Part shown: positions 63,066 to 64,000 of the stretch, in pieces
Position numbering within the stretch: the first letter of the stretch is position 1
Layout: each line of letters begins with the position of its first letter
Source: Patiriisocius sp047731265
GTDB taxonomy: Bacteria; Bacteroidota; Bacteroidia; Flavobacteriales; Flavobacteriaceae
Reading direction: 5' to 3'
DNA length: 64,000 nucleotides
Assembly (NCBI RefSeq): GCF_047731265.1
Contig: NZ_CP159835.1
Location: 2,046,001-2,110,000 of the forward strand
The notes under the pieces: model-generated
The model's input: the letters and a program-made list of their open reading frames with translations, nothing else
The model's database searches: none
What the model was told of the DNA's origin: nothing
Made by a program: the position numbers and the translations under genes

Positions 63066-64000
63066 TAATCATACCTATCCTTCCAGAGTTTCTTTAAATA
63101 ATTTCTCAAGTGGTTTTCTTTTGGATTGTCTCCAGGGGTATAAAAAACGGTTCCTTTTATTTCTTCTGGTAAAAATTCATGAGGGACAAAGTTGTTCTCA
63201 TAATCGTGGGCATATTCATAGTTTTTGCCATACCCTAGCTCTTTCATTAATTTTGTAGGTGCATTTCTAATAGAAAGCGGTACCGAAAGATCACCTGTTT
63301 GTTTTACTAATTGTTGCGCGGTATTAATAGCTTTGTAGCTGGCATTACTTTTTGCCGAAGTTGCTAGGTAAATTACACATTGGCTTAAGATGATTCTTGC
63401 TTCCGGATATCCAATTGAAGTAACGGCCTGGAAAGTGCTCGTTGCTAATAATAAAGCATTAGGGTTGGCATTGCCAATATCTTCTGATGCTAAGATTAAA
63501 AGTCGGCGTGCTATAAACTTTACATCTTCACCACCTTCGATCATTCGTGCGAGCCAATATACAGCCGCATTTGGGTCGCTGCCGCGAATAGATTTTATAA
63601 ATGCTGAAATAATATCATAATGTTGTTCACCAGTTTTATCGTAAAGAACAGTGTTCTTTTGTACTTTATTTAAAACCATGGCATTAGTTACTGTTACAGT
63701 TGTTCGTTCATTAGAAGTGTTTTTTTGCACATCTGAAAGCACAACAAGCTCTAGCATATTCAATAATTTTCTTGCATCACCGCCAGAAAGTCTTATCAAG
63801 GCTTCGTCTTCTTTGATATTGATGTTATATTGCTTTAGTATGGCATCTTTCTCAATAGCACGTATTAATAAATCTCCAAGGTCTTTTCTAGTAAAAGATT
63901 TCAAAATATAGACCTGACAGCGGGATAAAAGGGCAGGAATTACTTCGAAACTAGGATTCTCAGTAGTTGCACCTATAAGGGTTACAAGGCCTTTTTCTAC
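63062..64000 (-). CDS. rarA: Replication-associated recombination protein A (C-terminal part)
   Basis: RarA/MgsA is an AAA+ ATPase related to clamp loaders that acts at stalled replication forks. The frame is open through the right window edge, so the ATG at 63904 is internal. The visible part has IGATTENPSFEVIPALLSRCQVY, quoted as IGATTENPSFEVIPALLSR, the sensor 1/arginine-finger region, then RLSGGDARKLLNMLE (sensor 2) and the C-terminal tetramerisation region with SIRGSDPNAAVYWLARMIEGGED, quoted as SIRGSDPNAAVYWLARM. The N-terminal Walker A part is outside the window. Confidence 0.95.
   Translation of the reverse strand, partial: VEKGLVTLIGATTENPSFEVIPALLSRCQVYILKSFTRKDLGDLLIRAIEKDAILKQYNINIKEDEALIRLSGGDARKLLNMLELVVLSDVQKNTSNERTTVTVTNAMVLNKVQKNTVLYDKTGEQHYDIISAFIKSIRGSDPNAAVYWLARMIEGGEDVKFIARRLLILASEDIGNANPNALLLATSTFQAVTSIGYPEARIILSQCVIYLATSAKSNASYKAINTAQQLVKQTGDLSVPLSIRNAPTKLMKELGYGKNYEYAHDYENNFVPHEFLPEEIKGTVFYTPGDNPKENHLRNYLKKLWKDRYDY

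Noticed and set aside
1..64000. CRISPR arrays, rRNA genes, complete insertion sequences or prophage
   Set aside because: No regularly spaced repeats, rRNA-like sequence, intact transposase or phage structural genes were seen on reading the window.

Overview
The window reads as chromosome of a marine-type Flavobacteriaceae bacterium (phylum Bacteroidota). The support is a complete T9SS/gliding block (gldJ with murF, divergent from porU-porV), several proteins ending in type IX sorting domains, AT-rich DNA, Bacteroidota-type -7 boxes (TAnnTTTG), flavobacterial gene orders (exbB-exbD-tonB-folC; purK-purE; adk-obg) and many flavobacterial lipoproteins. No prophage, complete insertion sequence, CRISPR array or rRNA operon is visible.

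Layout. 1-6.4 kb: tail of an NhaD Na+/H+ antiporter, an ExbB/ExbD/TonB energy-transduction set, a large BNR-propeller T9SS protein and folC. 6.4-9.1 kb: a decayed zone holding an HD-domain remnant, remnants of unidentified genes, an intact VIT-family transporter, and tRNA-Val followed by a dead GIY-YIG endonuclease and a partial tRNA copy. 9.2-18.8 kb: a T9SS propeller protein, murF, gldJ, porU and porV. 18.8-27.8 kb: cytidine deaminase, pyruvate dehydrogenase E1-alpha and E2, an SDR, a SprT-like protein, mannose-1-phosphate guanylyltransferase, a DUF389 membrane protein and an Mla-like ABC permease/ATPase pair. 27.8-35.9 kb (minus strand): alkaline phosphatase, a glycosyltransferase, an FkbM methyltransferase, a broken LamG T9SS gene, a KAS III-like enzyme and gcvP. 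36-43.2 kb: a UbiA-like membrane protein, a small Zn-finger protein and ECF sigma factor, a dead M28 aminopeptidase, SRPBCC and DUF2071 proteins, a lipoprotein and an M3 peptidase. 43.3-51.3 kb: purE, purK, adk, obg, a dead receptor-L-type T9SS gene, a DUF4136 lipoprotein, a TPR protein and mpl. 51.3-57.7 kb: an integrase fragment, an ice-binding-like (DUF3494) protein with domain halves in swapped order, another dead gene, PaiB, DUF1569, RadC, a polysaccharide-deacetylase-like protein and a YjjG nucleotidase. 57.7-64 kb: two tandem lipoprotein/DUF5723 barrel modules, one with indels in A-runs, a secreted hypothetical protein and the C-terminal part of RarA.

Themes. The T9SS machinery genes (porU, porV, gldJ) are intact, but three cargo-type genes (LamG, M28 peptidase, receptor-L) are broken, so cargo turnover is the main visible form of genome decay. 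Traces of past mobility are the tRNA-Val/GIY-YIG direct repeat, a tyrosine-recombinase fragment beside the ice-binding-like gene, and CCGATA...TATCGG palindromes. The strongest candidates for something little described are the tRNA-linked GIY-YIG unit and the duplicated lipoprotein/DUF5723 modules. All family assignments come from reading motifs; no database search was run.
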